Assembly: GCF_030867095.1 (NCBI RefSeq)
Contig: NC_081827.1
Location: forward strand, 27,652,001 to 27,716,000
Reading direction: 5' to 3'
Length of the DNA: 64,000 bases
Source of the DNA: Alligator mississippiensis
Taxonomy: Eukaryota; Chordata; Crocodylia; Alligatoridae
Below, in pieces: positions 9,966-22,390 of this stretch. The notes under the pieces were generated by a model. It saw only the letters and a list, made by a program, of their open reading frames with translations. It had not been told where the DNA came from and ran no database searches. Made by a program: the position numbers and the translations under genes. Each line of letters starts with the position of its first letter. Within the stretch, counting starts at the first letter, position 1.

Positions 9966-12431
9966 GCTACCCACCAAACAGGACGATCAGTGAGAGAGCC
10001 TGCCTGGAGGCCTAGGGTCCTGCATGGACAGTTTGCTGGAGAGTCTGGGGAGAGAGAGAGTCACCGCTCCATAGACTGAGGAGCCACAGCCCTGCCAGTT
10101 GACTACTGCTTTGCAGAGCAAATCCACCACTTCCTTCTGATCGCAGCACAGTTAAGAGCTCAGACCTCCTGAGCCATAAGAGAAAGATCAGGGTCTCACA
10201 GGGGACTTGCCAGAAGAACATGCATCCACACGTGCACAGTAGAAGCTGGGCAACAGGAGGCCATAATACATTCAACTGCCTGCCCCAGGCACTGGGGTAA
10301 CATCTGTGCAGAACACAAGGAGGGAAGCATGCGGGATGCCAGTAGTGCCCATGTCACAGGGCTGGATTGCTGGAATCAGCAGGCCGGGCCGCGTTGGGAC
10401 CGCTCCTGCTATGGTGCTGTGGGGAAGGACGCTACAGACACTCCTGTGGCTCGGCGAGTTAACAGCTTCCACGTGAGCAGAGATGTGCAAAGGACGGAGT
10501 GCTGCAGGAACCCCTGCACCTTATATCGTGCTGGGGCAGCGTGTTCCATGGCTGCAAAATGAACTGGGGCAGCACTGCCACGCAGACCCCCTTCCACAGC
10601 ACCACAGACTATCTCCTCCCCAAGCAGAGCTAACATTTTAGTCATGCAGCCAAAATAACAGTGACTAGTGAGCCTTGGTCACCTTCCTGAGCACGCTAAG
10701 CACTTGCAGCCTGGGCCTGCTCCCCGTTGCGGATGCAGTGGGTGACCAGCCACAGCCCAAGCTGCACTGCGATCACACGCAGCATCAGCGAGGGGCTGCT
10801 CGCCTGCACAGAGCCCAGGGAGCTGTGCCAGACAGCAGAAAAGAGGCAGCTAGAAAACTTCTCTGAGTACAGCTCCAAGCACTGCTTCAAATGCATCCCC
10901 CACCCCTCCACAGACACGCTTCAGGATCAGCAACCCTGGTCAGGGAGAGTCCAGATTTTAAATACCCTGTGAGTGAGGGAGGAGAGAACGTGCGTGTACA
11001 ATGAATGTTTGTATTGTAATACTATTTGCAAAGCAGGACTGTCAGCAAGGGGAGAGCGGGGAGGGCACATCTTGGAATAATCAAATGCACACATCATGTT
11101 TCGGCAGCAGAAGTGCTTCCTGTCAGCTTGGTCTCGCCACATTGCTTGCTCGACTTTATTTCATCCTGTTCTCCTTCTACCGCACACATCACAGTAGCAT
11201 TCAAAGCCTTAATGTTAGCTCAAGATATCATTACTTAGTGCAGAGGACAACCCTCAAGGTTATCGTTAACACAAAGCCACACGTTGCACAGACTGAGAAA
11301 TCGTTAATCCACTGAGGGTCAAAGCCATCTTCAGGAATACCCCCCTGCCCACAGAAAGCTCACTGGGTGCAGCAGCATTTTACAGCCACACAATTCATTT
11401 GGCATCCTCTGCCACCAAAACAATTAGATCCCATTGTTTCTCCAACATCTTTAATCAGGAACTAGACTCAACACAGGGTCCTGTGATTTTAATTACTGTG
11501 TATTTTATGACAGACGCATGAATGTGAAGAAAACAGCAAGACAGTTATTTTCGCTATTCAGAAGAACTGTAGCTAGATGAATCATGAATGAGGAGATTGA
11601 AAGGGATTTTAAAATTATTTACTCCTATTTATGTGCTTTTGAACTAACATCAAACAAAGCCAACAACTCCTTGGCTAAGCATGAACTGCAGTCACTTTGA
11701 AACAGAAGCTCAGGTCCCAGAGGCTCCTGGTCATAGCACTGGCAGCCCTCATGACTGACGTGGTTAGAGAAATAAATTGCTTTTTATCTATTTTAAACCA
11801 GAATTTTGCCTTTCTGATGCCAAACACCAGTATTTAGACATTTCTGTCCTAATGATGGCTAAGTCAGAAACTTCTGGCAGATTCCCCTCCTCATGGTGTT
11901 TTCCAATTATTCATATTACAGAAAAATCATTGTGGGCATGTTTTTTGGGGGGGGCTTGAACTATAAATAGACCCCTAAACATTATTTACCAGAAACACAA
12001 GGCCCAGAGACTTACTACTGCAGTGGACCTGCAAGTCAGATTCAGCCATTGCGAGTTTGTGTGTCCTATGGGGCTGTGTTGTACTTCAAATCTGGTTTGA
12101 CTTGCCCGATGTTGAAATGCAGTGAAAAGCCTGAGAACTATTGTAGACCATCCACCTTTAACTCTTAGAGGCCTACATAGAAGTACACTCGGATTCAAGT
12201 ATCTATGATCCTCCCTTTCTCTACTCATCAACATCCGTAGCTCCTCCCCTCTTCCCTCCTTGGTCTGAAAAGCTAGTCATGATTTGTGCACTCGGAGGCT
12301 GTACTCCCGTTATACACAGGCCTGTGCTCTGTGCTGTCCATGGGAGTCCAAACCAGCTAGTTCTATAAAGCTATTTGCTTGAGGCAGCAACAGTAGGGAC
12401 AGAAAGACTAACTAGGCTATATGGCTTAAAG

Positions 12432-13067
12432 CCGATGTGGGCAAAATACGTCCCACAAGGCCATTTTATCCGGCCCGTGGGGCCCCTAAATAAACGTAGA
12501 AAATTAATATTTCTGTGCCCTTGGTTCCAGCCACTCGCAGCCCACCTGGGACTGCCTGTGCCTGCTCCAGACAGTCCCGCATGGGCTGCGAGCACCAGCC
12601 ATGGGGTGAGCGAGGGGCTGCTTTTCCCTGCGCTCAGCACCAGCTTCTTCCCTGCGGGCAAGCAGGGGGTCGGGGCTGTGTGCTGCACTGCGGGGCTGGG
12701 GGGCACTGGGTGTGAGTGGGTGGGGAGCCCACCCTAGTGCCTCAGGATCAGTGCCGGCGGGGCCCAGAGCAGGGCAGCACGAGTACAGGGTCCCAGCTGG
12801 CAGGGGCTCTATGGAGCCAGGCCAGCTCCCCCCTCTCCTTGCTGGTGCAGCCCAGCCCAGCTCCACGGACCCCTGCTGGCCTGCACCCCGCTTTGGGCCC
12901 CACCGGAGCTGGCCCTGGGACACTGGTCCCAAGACATTGGGACATTGGTCCTAAGATGGTGACCAGGGGGTGAGGCACCCATCAAGGGCCGGGGCTACCC
13001 ATGCGGCCCTCGACAGCCTGCCAAAACTGGGTAAGCGGCCCTCTGCCCGAAATAATTGCCCGCCCTG
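12432..13067. mobile_element. hAT-type element with GC-rich interior
   Basis: The left end CCGATGTGGGCAAA and right end TTGCCCGCCCTG form imperfect inverted ends, flanked by the 8-bp duplication GCTTAAAG (12424-12431 and 13068-13075). The outer roughly 100 bases on each side match the short element at 1805-1990 (ggcccctaaat...gaaaattaatattt; gcggccct...ataattgccc). The middle 420 bases are GC-rich and unrelated to that copy. The open frames on both strands here are by-products of GC content, not genes. Confidence 0.9.
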
Positions 13068-14869
13068 GCTTAAAGGAACCAGAACAAGTGTCTGCCAGGC
13101 AGTGTCGTGGAAACCACAAGGCAATGAGCTGAGAGATTCTAGTGATCAGAGGAAATGTTTGCAGAGACAGGAGGGAGAAGAGCTTCTGAAAAGCTTTTCC
13201 ATTTATTGTTTTCCTAAGAGCAACATTGCCACCTCTTTCCATTTCAGAGGTGGTTTTATCTGGAGTTACTGCAAAAAATAATGACTTACTGGGTGGGATG
13301 GAAGGTGTGAGCTGTACTGCCATGCGCACCACGCTCACCATTCTTTGGGCCCTCAGGATCTACTGCGACCACAGCGGGCTTTGACCATCTTGAAGATCCC
13401 CTGACCACAGCACATGTGAGAGGAAATGCAATGACACTGCTTGATCTACTGGGGCTGGCCAAATCCAGAACCACACCGGGATGTTCTGCTGTCCCACCCC
13501 TCCAACTGAGTCATGATGCTTCCCCAGCTGGTTTCCTCCTCCTTCCTGTCTTTCTCTACAATGTGTCTAATAAAAGGTCTCATTTAGCTAGAAACGCCAT
13601 CTCTTGCAATACTGCAGTGAGCAGAAAAGCAGTTACGAGCAACACCCTACACAGCCAAATGCTGGGACAACCTTGAGCTCAGCCTACAAGGCTGCGGGGG
13701 AAAACCCCAGAAGTAAAAGCTGCATTTTTTAAAATGTGCTATTCTTGTCTTTCTTTTTAGTGCAAGTTTGTCTGATTTTGTCTACAAGGAATCAGAGTCA
13801 GACTCTAGCAGTAGCCTGAGAGCACCACAGCTCATGTCTTCTCTTTTCTCCCAGTAGGATACTTAACACCAGCTTTAATACAGTCAAAAGACCATCAAGC
13901 ATGTGTTTTCCTTATAAAAACACTAATAGCCAAAGGGAATAAGGGAAAACCATTAAAATACAAGCCTCTCACTGCTTTACATCTCAAATTCTATTAACCA
14001 TTTTCTTTCTCTTTCTACCTTTAAACAATTTTAAAGACTTTTAAAGGGCATCTCTTACAATGGGACCCACCTGACTGAATCCCAGAGCCACAATTAATGC
14101 TTAATGTTATTACAGTCAACTAAGAGTTTCTTAACATCAAGCCCCTTGTTGGGCCCAAGGTGTCCTTTTGTCTATAGACAGGCAACAAATACAGATCTAA
14201 AAATCCTGCTCGAGTCCCCTGCTTTTCCAAATCCAGGTTTTCAACAGTTTCTTGCATCTTCCATGCTACCTTTATCATAATTCTGATAGGAACCGTTGGC
14301 ATGGGAACTCCGATGCCTGTGATAGGAGCAATTAATAAAGAAACATACAGCCTAGAGTATGTGGCTACATGTGCACCACGAGGCACTGAAATGATCCACG
14401 AGGAACTCTCTGCTTCAGAGAGTCACGGGGGCAGTTAGCCAGCCCGAGGAAGAGCTGCGAGCAGGCAGGCTGGCAGGTCTGGAAGGAGAGAGCTGGAAAT
14501 CTAAAGGCAAACGCATGCAAAGTTGCAGGAGGCAGCAGCCTGCCAGAGCACGGATTTTGCATCCTGAGATGCAACTTGTCGAGTTTAGCTGACCATGGTC
14601 TGACTGGCTGAGACAATCCCATGTCGGTGTCAGGCTCCACATCTGCATAATAATGGTTAAACCCAAGGATGATTCTAATACATTAGGGGACACGGCGGCA
14701 AGTTGCCAGGAATCCCATCCATCCAGCCGCAGTGAGACTGCGCTTGGACCAGGTAAGGCTAGGGAAAGTAAAGCTAGGGAAAAACGGAGGTGATGTCGAT
14801 AGCTGGAGGGGTAACACTGGCCACAAACAGACATTCATTTCTACCGGGAAAGGGTGCGTGCAGGTCTTT

Positions 14870-16016
14870 ATCCCGGCTTTCTCCAGGTCAGGGTGATCCC
14901 GATCTGGGGAACGCGTGAGGAGATACTCCCTCTACCTTCCCTGGACTGCAGTCTGGGAACAGGCAGGAAGCAGCCTTCTCCACTCGGCTGCCAGGCTAGG
15001 AGCAGAGTGGGGGGAGCACCGGGGCAAAGCCCCCAGCCCCTTGCCCACGCTGGACAGTGCCTGGCTTGAGGAAGAGGCAGAGAGCAGTGGTGGCTGCTCT
15101 CTTCACTCTTGGACAAGTTCAGGAGGGGGAGGGAGCAGCACGGCACAGCCCCTAGCCCCGTCCCCACGCCAGGAAGTGCCCAGGTTGGGGAAGAGGCAGG
15201 GAGCCGCAGCAGCTGCTTCAGGGAGGGGTAGGCACCCGGGGCTTTGTGTAAAGCCCTCCACCCACTCCCCAAATCAAGGACCCCAGTCTGGGGAGTGGGT
15301 GGGGAGTAGTGAGCTGCTCCTCTGCTCTGCGCTTTCTCTCAGGGAGCAGAGAGGAGGGAGTCGTGGAGCAACCTCCCCCACACCTCACTCCTCGACTCCA
15401 GCGGGAGAAGCAGGCAGGGACCACAGTTCCCTCCCTACTACTCCACGAAGTCTCCTCTGGCCTGGCCTCTTGCCCCAGTAGCTTCCCCTCATGCCGCATG
15501 CCATCCAGCTGGGTGGCAGGGATAGCAAGGGAAGTCAGCAGGGTTGGAGACCTGGCATGGAGATGCTTCCTCTAAAACCAATGCCTGGCCCTGCTGGCTT
15601 TTAAATCACCACAGGCATTCAGGAGAAGCCAGCAGGACAGGCAAAGCCCCCCCCCCCAACTTCCTAAAACCCAAGACAGCAGGGAGGTGCAGGGCGGTGG
15701 CTGCTGCTCCCCTCGCTCCCACACTGGTCAGGGTGGGAGGGGAGCAGTGAGGCAAAACCTCCAGCCCGCTTCTCACTTCAGGGACCCCAGTGCGAGAAGC
15801 AGGAGAGGGCTCTGCTTAGCTCCAGGGGATGGAGCAGCCCAGCAAAGCCTGCTTCTCGCACCAGAGTCCCCAGAACAAGTCCCTCCTGCTAGTGTGAGGA
15901 GCCAGCACGGAGCAACTGGTGGCTGCCCCTCTCCTCCCCTCCCAGTCTACATGAGGGGTAGGAGCAGCTGCCCCTGTGCCTTCTCCAGACCAGGGTGACC
16001 CCAATCTCAGAACTGC
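14870..16016. repeat. GC-rich minisatellite-like block, unit about 90-120 bp
   Basis: A diverged unit recurs, anchored on GCAAAGCCCCCAGCCCC-like words at about 15024, 15143, 15248, 15368, 15641, 15752 and 15842. Each is followed by CCCCAGTCTGGGGA-like and GGGAGCAG-like words. The array is bracketed by a direct repeat of about 37 bases (ttctccaggtcagggtgatc at about 14879 and a close copy at about 15979). Long frames on both strands (up to 188 codons) come from the repeat and are not credible genes. It probably belongs to a transposable element whose ends I could not fix; flanks out to about 14650 and 16320 may be part of it. Confidence 0.65.
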
Positions 16017-17639
16017 ACAGGAGCCTTTCCACTGGCTCCACTCTTCCTGGTCCTAGAAGGAACGAATCCAGGAGGAAGTGTCCGAACATTCATTCTCCCC
16101 GGAGGAACTGTCCTAGGACCGACCTCCCCCTGGTTGGATTCCATTTATTTGTCTCCTGGAACCACTATTTTCAGGCACGGAGAAAGAGCATGAACATTTG
16201 TATGCTTCTGGTGTCTGTGGGGAGAGCGGTGTTTCTACCAGTAGCAACGTGGCCACTGACAATTCACCTTGACCACAGCGAGAGCTTGGGCCAGAAGTGT
16301 CGACATTTAATTAAAAAATAGGACTGGTTATTGTTTGGGTGTGAGGAGTTTTGAAACTCAGGAACTCACTCTGGGATGAGTTCCTCTTTGTTGAAGGAAA
16401 TGACAGTTTTAGAGGTAGGCTCTGGGCACTACTCCCTATGGAGATAGAGGGCAGCAAGATGCGCTGGTGAGAGCTGGGGTTACTCTCTGGAGAGTGCTAT
16501 ACCCCTTGTGTGCTGACAATGAAAAATACTTGGCAATTGGTGTCAAAAGAGGTGCCGTCATGTGTAACCTCCTTTGGGAGATGAACTAGTTTTATTAACA
16601 GCCTGAATGTATCTGAGGAAGATGACATTCTGGCAACTGTTTATAAAAACTGGCTTGGACAAAGCTGGCATGAAAGAGTTCAGTTGTTGCTTTGTGCTGT
16701 TGTGAAAATTTCACATCAGATATAATAGGCTAAAAGAGACTTGGAAATAAGAAGCAGTTGAAGAATGTATGGCTTTTGGGGGCTAAACCAACATCATACA
16801 GCATCCAGTAAGGAAATAGATGCAATCACATTTGTTGTCTCATGCACAAAATGAATGACAGTGCACAGTCTTGATGTTAAAGAAAAAGGAAAAAATCTAA
16901 TTTGTATAACCTACAGAATGTACCCCTAAGGGACTAGGCCCAGTAATGCTCCACAAGCCCCATCTTTCAGTCTAGTAATGGCCAGAAAACCTGTTTGGTA
17001 ATTCAGCTTCCATTTAGAAAGCTAAGACATGATATAAATTACAAATATCATTTGCAAGAGAAAGCTAAGGATAAAGGGTTGGTGGGATGCTCTGCATATT
17101 TTAATGCTTCATTAAAAATGCTATAAGAAGTAAGAAAAAAAAGTGTAAGTTTAAGATGCCCTCCCACATGAAGTAGAAAAGAAGATTTTAAAGCATTTAT
17201 TAAATTACTTCACTTGCTTGAACAAAAACATCAGCTTTCTTGGAATTCAGGACAAGCTGATTATATAATACCAGACAGGTTTTTTTATAGAATGTTCTTT
17301 CCAACCATGAAGATTTATATCTAAATTAAAATAACTGACAAGCCTATGATCTGGATACTGTCTGCTAGAGGAATCTTAATATGTATCAATGGAAACAATT
17401 TTAATTAATTAGTTAGTATTTACATAGTACGTTAAATGTGAAGGCCCCAACTTGCAAACCCGTCCCGCTATTCAGTTGGACAGACCCAGTGTTTAGACAG
17501 CACTGAGTGTGACAGGTCCTGGGTCATGATCAGACCTCCTAGGTGCTCTTGTAATACAAAGAATAAATGATAAACACGTACATGGCTCCCCAAAGGCACA
17601 GATCAGACATCAGGACAGGGTCATAAATGTGCGTCACTG

Positions 17640-18440
17640 AGCTCTGAAATGATCTGTGGGGAACGGTTGCTCCACCAATTCATCTGGTCATAACTGTTTA
17701 CATATTTGCAGACTGTTACCCTGTCTCCTCTCCACCTTCTCTTGTCCAGACTGAAAAAAACAACGCTGTTCTCCACCCCGCGCCCCCCTCCATTTCCTCA
17801 CAGGCCATGTTTCTTAGGGGTCTGATCATTCTTGTTGCTCTTCTCTGGACCCTCTCCTTGGCCTGTGCTCCTTGCTCCTGGATTGGGAGGCGAGGGGAGG
17901 GGAAGGGGAGCAGCAAGGGCTAAGCCCCCAGCCTGCTTCTTATTCCAGTGACTCCAGGACTTTGCCTGCAGGTTTCTTGAAGCGTGGTGCCCAGAACTGG
18001 ACACAATACCCTAGCTGAGGTTCCCGCAGTGCAGAGTGGAAGTCTTATTTTACATGCCTGACAAGGATGCTTTTGTTTATGGCACTGCACGCTGTTCATT
18101 TTCCCCTTGTTTTGGAACAGTGCGTCTTTGTGGGCTCACACCCAGGTCTCCTCTAACCCCCAGTGCCTTTTCTGCAGAACTGCTGCCAGGTCAGTCATTC
18201 CTATTTTCTTCTTCAGTGAAGCCCTCTACATTTGACAAATTGGAGAAATGGTGTGAAATAAATAGGACACAGTTCAACAAGGGCAACATCATTTTGAATT
18301 CTCCTCCTGTCCTCCAAAGCACATGTGGCCCCTTCCAATTTGGTACAGTCCACAAATTTACTAAGTGCACTCTCTTTCATTCCAGCATCCATGTCGGTGC
18401 TGGCCAACCAGCAGCTTGCCAGCTGGATCCGGCCCACAAG
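17640..18440 (-). mobile_element. Rearranged CR1 fragment
   Basis: Most of this region reads as CR1 ORF2 3' sequence on the - strand (for example ctcttctctggaccctctcc and ggtgcccagaactggacaca on the + strand). Two oddities break it. Bases 17878-17955 are an insert resembling one unit of the minisatellite block near 15 kb. Bases about 18220-18290 read as CR1 in the opposite (+) orientation, encoding FDKLEKWCEINRTQFNKG, followed again by - orientation sequence. Confidence 0.75.
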
Positions 18441-18833
18441 CTGATCTTCTCTAACTGATGATCAAGGCATAGCCATGGGCTAGCTCGGCATGCACTAGCT
18501 CCAGATCTGGAAGCAATATAGCTGCATTTACATGGCACCATGCCTGCGCCAATTAACACAGCTGAGAGGCTAATTAGTTCATGTAACTGCAGCTGTGCTG
18601 CTTCCTGTTCAGAGCTTTAACATGCAGAGCTAGATCAGCTGTCCCTGCAGCATGCCTGGCAAGCTGACCACAAGGGAGGTAGGCTATGGGCCCACAAGTG
18701 AGGTTAGAGAGGCCACTGGGCTCTGAGACTGTCCAGGGTGATTCTGGGACAGCATGTGGGCTGTCCAGGGTGGTTAGAGTTCAGGGTAATTGGCATAGGG
18801 GTCTTAGACATTAAGTGTACGGGACATTCAGGG

Positions 18834-19140
18834 TGCAGCAGTGGTGATACAGAGGGTGCACGGGGGTGCATATGCACCCCCAAGAGCGCTGGTGCACCCC
18901 TTGACAGCAAGCGCTTCCCACTTAGGTAACGGGGGCAGGTGGGAGCACTGGTGCCCGCCCTGAGAGAGCCGGCCGGGGAGTGGGATGCCAGGAGAAGCAC
19001 CGCTGGCACTTCCAGGTTGGCACGATTGGCCGCGGGGAACCCCACCCCTGGGCCCTGACTGGCTGCTGGGGGGCAAGTGCATGCCCCCCCCCCCCCCCCC
19101 CACCCCGCGATGCACCAGTCACCCATGGCGTGCAGAGCAC
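18834..19140. repeat. GC-rich block with palindromic GGTGCATATGCACC start
   Basis: The block begins around a near-perfect palindrome (GGGGGTGCATATGCACCCCC at 18859-18878) and continues GC-rich to a C-run near 19083-19101. A similar palindromic word (GGGGGTGCA...TGCACCCCC) closes the GC-rich block at 45600-45975. No duplication was found, so borders are approximate and the class is unknown. Confidence 0.45.
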
Positions 19141-21214
19141 CAAGTGTGTATGCAATGGGTCAGGATCAGGGTGCAGCATGGGAGGGTGAGAGAGTGCTAC
19201 CTAGTAACAAAATAGTACCCACCACAGGGAGGTCCGGGCTGGCACTGAGAAGCAGACAGCCCTGGAGGAAGCAGGGTGGTTTCAGCAAGGAGCACTTAAT
19301 GCTGGTTCATGATTCAACTTTGAGCGAGTAGGGCCCCAACAAGACTGCAAGAGGATAGGGATGTGTTAGCACTAACCCCGAATGGGCCATGCCCTCCAGA
19401 GCTACAAAGGGGGCACCTCCCTTCTTCCGCAACCCTGGAGGTTGCACCTTTGGGCCAGTCTGACTGTGTAAGCCCCAGACTAAACTGCTACAGTATAATC
19501 TGCTCCCACCTGAGGTCAAGATGTCAGACAGGCTCAATCCACATCACTGATGGAAACACTGGAGAATTCCAGACACAGGACACATATGTCCAGTTTGCAG
19601 AAGCCTCAGCAGCTGCTCTGGGAATATGGTATTTCAAGGAGCTGTGCACACGCCTTCCCCTGCATTCACCCAGAGCACTTTTCCTAGCTTGTTTATATGA
19701 TTATCAAGAAATAGTAGAGAACTTTTGAGGCCCAATTTTCACCTGTCTTACCTCAGTGTAAAACTAATGCAACTGACTTCAGTGTCAAATGCCCCATTTA
19801 AACAGTGCAAGTAGAACAGTGATTTGATTAATGCCTTGTAACAGAACTAAACACAACCTGTGATGGGCCCAGTTTTATCTGCATTAAATTCAACAAAGTC
19901 AGTGGAAAAACTCTCACTATAGTTGGATCAGACATTAAGTGTCTTGTTATAAAACAGAAACCTTGCTCTAAACGTGGGGTTGGATTTTTAAACCATAAAA
20001 AGTATGTGGATCAATTAGTTTATGAAACACCATTTTAATTCCAATAACTCAGTTAACACCCAGGCTCTAGGAAGACATCTGGTACTGAAGACAAACCAAA
20101 AAGGATACACAAAAATAGTTCATCAGTAGCTACCGGTTGGCAATATTCACACTGTGTTGGACTAAAAACATTTTAGTTACTGCAAACTAAGCAGAAGGAG
20201 CATTACACTACGACTATCTCTTCTTTATGGCTGTGGTTCCCACCTTAGGGAAGGGTCAGCTGAGAACAACATTCAACTGAGCTGTAAGTAACCTGATAAC
20301 ACAACTAAAATAATATTTAAAAAGCAGATCTCCAGAGCAGCTGCAGAGTCATTACACACTGAAATGGCAGCAAACGCACCGTTTGCAAACATGTTCCAAT
20401 GGCAGAATTAATTTCCCCAAAGTAATATAATACAATACGTTCTCCAACACAAAGCAAAAGAACTGTTTCATGCAAAATCACCCAGGCAATGTTACCTTTG
20501 CAACAGCTATACAAATGCTTGAGATTACAAAGTTCAGCTATTTTAATACCAGTTCTTTCTCTGGCCTAGTCTACGACATGCAACTTAGCAATGACTTGAA
20601 CAAAGTTGTCAACAATCCTCAGAGCTGAGTCACGTTTTAATATAGCTGGCTGGAAGTGTAGCCAGGAACAAATTATGGTCAGCAGAAGGCAGACTAGCAC
20701 AGTTACTGCAAACCTTACTCAGATGCGATTAAATGTCTCTGTATGGACTAGCAGTCAGCCACCTTTTAAAGCCATGGGCCAAAGCTCCAGTCATGGGCCA
20801 GGTGGCTTTGGCAGTGTGCTAACGGTGGAGGACTTTGTCTGCACCCACACTGGGGCTGTTGCCAGTCTTGGCCATTTTCAAGAGGCCTAAGCCAAGCTGC
20901 AGAAGTGTGGCTAAGCTGAAGGTCCCAAAGCCCGTCTCTGAGTGGCCACAGAATTAACATTTGCAGATGTGACAACTAGCTTGTTCAGCAAAGGAAAAGA
21001 AGCAATCAACACTGCACCACTAATGAGATCCAGTTAAACCAAGCAAAAGGCCTTAAATTAGAAGATCTAAATATCCTATATTGCAGCTTTAGCGTACAGT
21101 AATGATTAGGGTAAACAACTGTAGTAGATGCTGCTATAACAAGCATATTTTTGTTAAGATTCTTAGATTCGTTGTAAAAATGAAGCAGCCTAAACTAAGA
21201 TAAAGAAGAAACTG

Positions 21215-21252
21215 GACAGTGCTGAACAGTGCTGAACAGTGCTTCACAGTGG
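21215..21252. repeat. Short tandem repeat (cagtgctga type)
   Basis: Three to four imperfect copies of an 11-base unit (gaacagtgct) occur in a row. A simple-sequence feature only. Confidence 0.7.
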
Positions 21253-21689
21253 TGAAGGAAATGAGATAACAACCCCCCGCCCTTCACTTTTCCAAGGACA
21301 TAAATCCCAACTAACTGTCCAAGTCCACAAAAAATCTGGTCCAGTCCAGTCCCAAAAGTTTCAGTGAAACAAAGAAATAAATGAAGCCAATCAAAGAATA
21401 TTGATTAGAAAATCAGAATAAGCCAACTATAAATGCAGGGCTTAGACAGCAGCACAGGCACAGCTTCCAACCAGTAGGGGAGCTGTGTGGGGTGGGCAGC
21501 TGGAAGCTTCTTCCCACCCCTTCCCCTGCCTCCCAGCTGTGGCACAGCTCCCCACTGGCTACAAACTGCACCTGTGCCTTAGCCAAGGTGTAGGGGTCTG
21601 GAAGAAGTGGTAGAAGCTAATACAGCTTCCAGCTGCCTGGCCCTTGTACAGCTCCCTGCTGCCTGTCCCTGGCTCAGGTACAGGTACAG

Positions 21690-21766
21690 GCAGAGGCAAG
21701 GACCTCCAGCTCTGTGGGCCAGATCCAGCCCATGGGCTGTATGCTGCCAACCCCTGGTCTAGATCA
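21690..21766. mobile_element. hAT-type right-end fragment
   Basis: The phrases gggccagatccagcccatgg and gctgccaacccctg are the right terminal segment of a hAT-type element of the same general kind as the copy at 52180. The matching left end was not found, so this is a fragment abutting the 5' border of the CR1 at 21769. Confidence 0.5.
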
Positions 21767-21784
21767 GATCTTAGTATGGCTACA

Positions 21785-22376
21785 AGCAGAGTTTCTGCAG
21801 CACCTACTGCTAGAACTAAATGCCACACTGAAGACAGGATGGGATAAGCTGACCCCAGCAAAGAAACAACGACAGGTGATTGTTGTGGGAGACTCGCTGC
21901 TGCGGGGCACGGAAGGAGCCATCTGTCATCTAGACCCCTTTGCTTGAGAGGTCTGCTGCCTTCCAGGATCCAGGATTAGAGACATTATGATGAGGATCCC
22001 TAAACTGGTCTGCCCTACTGACCACTACCCCATGCTTCTTGTCTATGTGGGCACCAACAACACAGTGAGAAGTAGCCCCGGGAGAATCATGAGAGACTAC
22101 AGGACCATGGGGGCAACACTCAAGGAACTAGGAGCACAAATGGTCTTCTCAATCCTCTCAGTTAAAGGCCATGGCCGTTGAAGGGAGGAGTGCATCAAGG
22201 AGGTCAACCACAGGCTTAAAGATAGTGTCACCGTGTGGGTTTTGGACACTTTGACCTTGGTATGCAGTGGTTTAACTTCAGCGGTCTACATGCCAGGGAT
22301 GATATTAATCTCACAACCAGAGGGAAGAAGCTCTTCGCTACAAGAATCACCGACTTGTTGAGGAGGGCTTTAAACT
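21785..22376 (+). pseudogene. CR1 ORF1 relic with SGNH-esterase-like motifs
   Basis: The frame contains KKQRQVIVVGDSLLRGTEG (block I with the GDSL serine), then after an in-frame stop RDIMMRIPKL and VYVGTNNT (block with Gly-x-Asn). A frame-shifted segment retains LHARDDI, the remains of the Asp-x-x-His block, and ends LLRRAL. These are the landmarks of the SGNH/GDSL-like hydrolase domain carried by ORF1 proteins of many CR1 elements, thought to act with the LINE RNP. At least two stops and one frameshift mean it cannot make a working protein. Confidence 0.8.
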
Positions 22377-22390
22377 AGGCACCTCTGGGG

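Noticed and set aside
12371..12978. Overlapping long frames on both strands at 12.4-13.0 kb
   Set aside because: All fall inside the hAT element delimited by GCTTAAAG duplications; they reflect GC content and share no domain.
14915..15481. 188-codon + strand open frame
   Set aside because: It lies wholly in the GC-rich minisatellite block, several other frames on both strands are equally open, and the composition is repeat-driven.
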